Source of the DNA: JBBPYA01 sp038200385
Lineage (GTDB): Bacteria; Actinomycetota; Actinomycetes; Mycobacteriales; Geodermatophilaceae
Direction of reading: 5' to 3'
DNA: 6,477 nt
Assembly (NCBI GenBank): GCA_038200385.1
Contig: JBBPYA010000167.1
Span: forward strand, 1 to 6,477
Numbering within the stretch: the stretch's first letter is position 1; every line of letters starts with the position of its first letter. Below the pieces are notes generated by a model. That model was not told the DNA's origin. It worked only from the letters and a program-made list of their open reading frames with translations, and did no database searches. A program made the translations under genes and the position numbers. This document shows, one piece after another, positions 6,009 through 6,477 of this stretch.

Positions 6009-6058
6009 ATCGTTACGGTGAACACGACCGATCCGCCCGCTGACCCAAGGGGAGACCC
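6009..6058 (+). promoter_or_regulatory. DoxX copy 2 leader and putative promoter
   Basis: TACGGT (6014-6019) is the -10 candidate and AAGGGGAG (6047-6054) the ribosome binding site, 4 nt before ATG 6059. The sequence is the same as the copy 1 leader except near 6009 and 6046. The upstream -35 zone (about 5990-5997) is not shared with copy 1. Confidence 0.35.
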
Positions 6059-6477
6059 ATGCTCGTCCGCCGTATCGCCCGGCCCATGATCGCCAGCATC
6101 TTCATCAGCGGCGGGATCAACGCGCTGCGCAATCCCGCGGGGCACGCCGAGATGGCCACCCCGGTGCCGGAGAAGACCGCGCGGGTGCTGCCGTTCCAGC
6201 TTCCCGAGGACCCCAAGCAGCTGGTGAGGATCGACGCCGCGGTGAAGGTCGGGGCCGGCACCCTGCTCGCGCTCAGCAGGTTCCCCCGATTGGCCTCGCT
6301 GGCGCTCGCCGCCAGCCTGGTCCCGACCACGGCGGCCGCCCACCGGTTCTGGGAGGAGGACGACGCGGCGACCAAGCAGCAGCAGCAGATCCACTTCTTC
6401 AAGAACCTCGGCCTGCTGGGCGGGCTGATGCTGGCCGCGGTCGACACCGAAGGCAAGCCCTCGCTGGGGTGGCGGGC
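6059..6477 (+). CDS. DoxX-family integral membrane protein (copy 2, 3' truncated by window)
   Basis: ATG 6059 opens a frame that runs to the window edge, giving 139 residues of DoxX. It is identical to copy 1 (4928-5455) except for Q31E, S34T, E42R and K50E. The start motif RRIARPMIASIFISGGINAL, the KQQQQ stretch and IHFFKNLGLLGGLML are all kept. There are also eight synonymous third-position differences. The four substitutions lie in the polar loop after the first membrane segment, so the membrane core is unchanged. The missing C-terminus should follow to the right; whether it keeps the Ser/Ala/Arg-rich tail of copy 1 cannot be seen. The same role is expected as for copy 1, with possible divergence in loop contacts or expression. 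Confidence 0.87.
   Translation, partial: MLVRRIARPMIASIFISGGINALRNPAGHAEMATPVPEKTARVLPFQLPEDPKQLVRIDAAVKVGAGTLLALSRFPRLASLALAASLVPTTAAAHRFWEEDDAATKQQQQIHFFKNLGLLGGLMLAAVDTEGKPSLGWR

Larger units (their letters stand above)
6000..6477 (+). repeat. Right arm of long inverted repeat (DoxX copy 2 and its leader)
   Basis: The counterpart of 5037-5514 in opposite orientation. Of the 16 mismatches, 3 lie in the leader (near 6001, 6009 and 6046) and 13 in the coding part. The arm is cut by the window end. Confidence 0.93.

Noticed and set aside
5708..6394. Minus-strand ORF through DoxX copy 2 and the spacer
   Set aside because: Over the DoxX arm it is the exact antisense of a well-recognised gene and has no recognisable domain.
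5037..6477. Composite transposon or insertion sequence suggested by the inverted arms
   Set aside because: The arms encode DoxX, not a transposase, and there is no recombinase or target-site duplication in the visible part.

Overview
The window is very GC-rich and uses almost only G or C at third codon positions. GTG starts are common, genes are tightly packed, and most look like actinobacterial (Actinomycetota) families: Rsm22-like methyltransferase, a short spermidine-synthase-like protein, XdhC/CoxI protein, CPBP membrane protease, coiled-coil M23 peptidase and DoxX. The genus cannot be fixed from the sequence. No tRNA, rRNA, CRISPR array, transposase or phage gene is visible.

Layout, left to right. 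(1) 2-1776 (+): an rsm22-like gene cut by the left edge overlaps a spermidine-synthase-like gene, probably a translationally coupled pair. (2) 1783-2520 (-): a short XdhC/CoxI-family gene converges on that pair with a 6-nt gap spanned by a hairpin, and may be read from a leaderless promoter. (3) 2586-3398 (+): a CPBP intramembrane protease diverges from XdhC across 65 nt. (4) 3427-4800 (-): a secreted coiled-coil M23/LytM peptidase converges on the CPBP gene; the 28-nt gap is almost entirely one perfect 24-bp palindrome. (5) 4928-5455 (-): a complete DoxX-family membrane protein. (6) 5456-6058: a 603-bp divergent region with DoxX leader sequences at both ends and a poorly defined ORF in the middle, followed by a GC-rich hairpin. 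(7) 6059-6477 (+): a second, nearly identical DoxX gene in opposite orientation, cut by the right edge.

The genes do not form one pathway. Most are stand-alone housekeeping or cell-envelope functions: ribosome assembly, molybdenum-enzyme maturation, membrane proteolysis and cell-wall hydrolysis. The most unusual structure is the head-to-head DoxX pair. Two arms of at least 478 bp (16 mismatches, no gaps) form a long inverted repeat around a 485-bp spacer, and all four amino-acid differences between the copies fall within residues 31-50. This looks like a recent duplication or gene conversion, possibly with loop divergence and a recombination-prone invertible spacer. I found no clear evidence of a wholly new multi-gene system.
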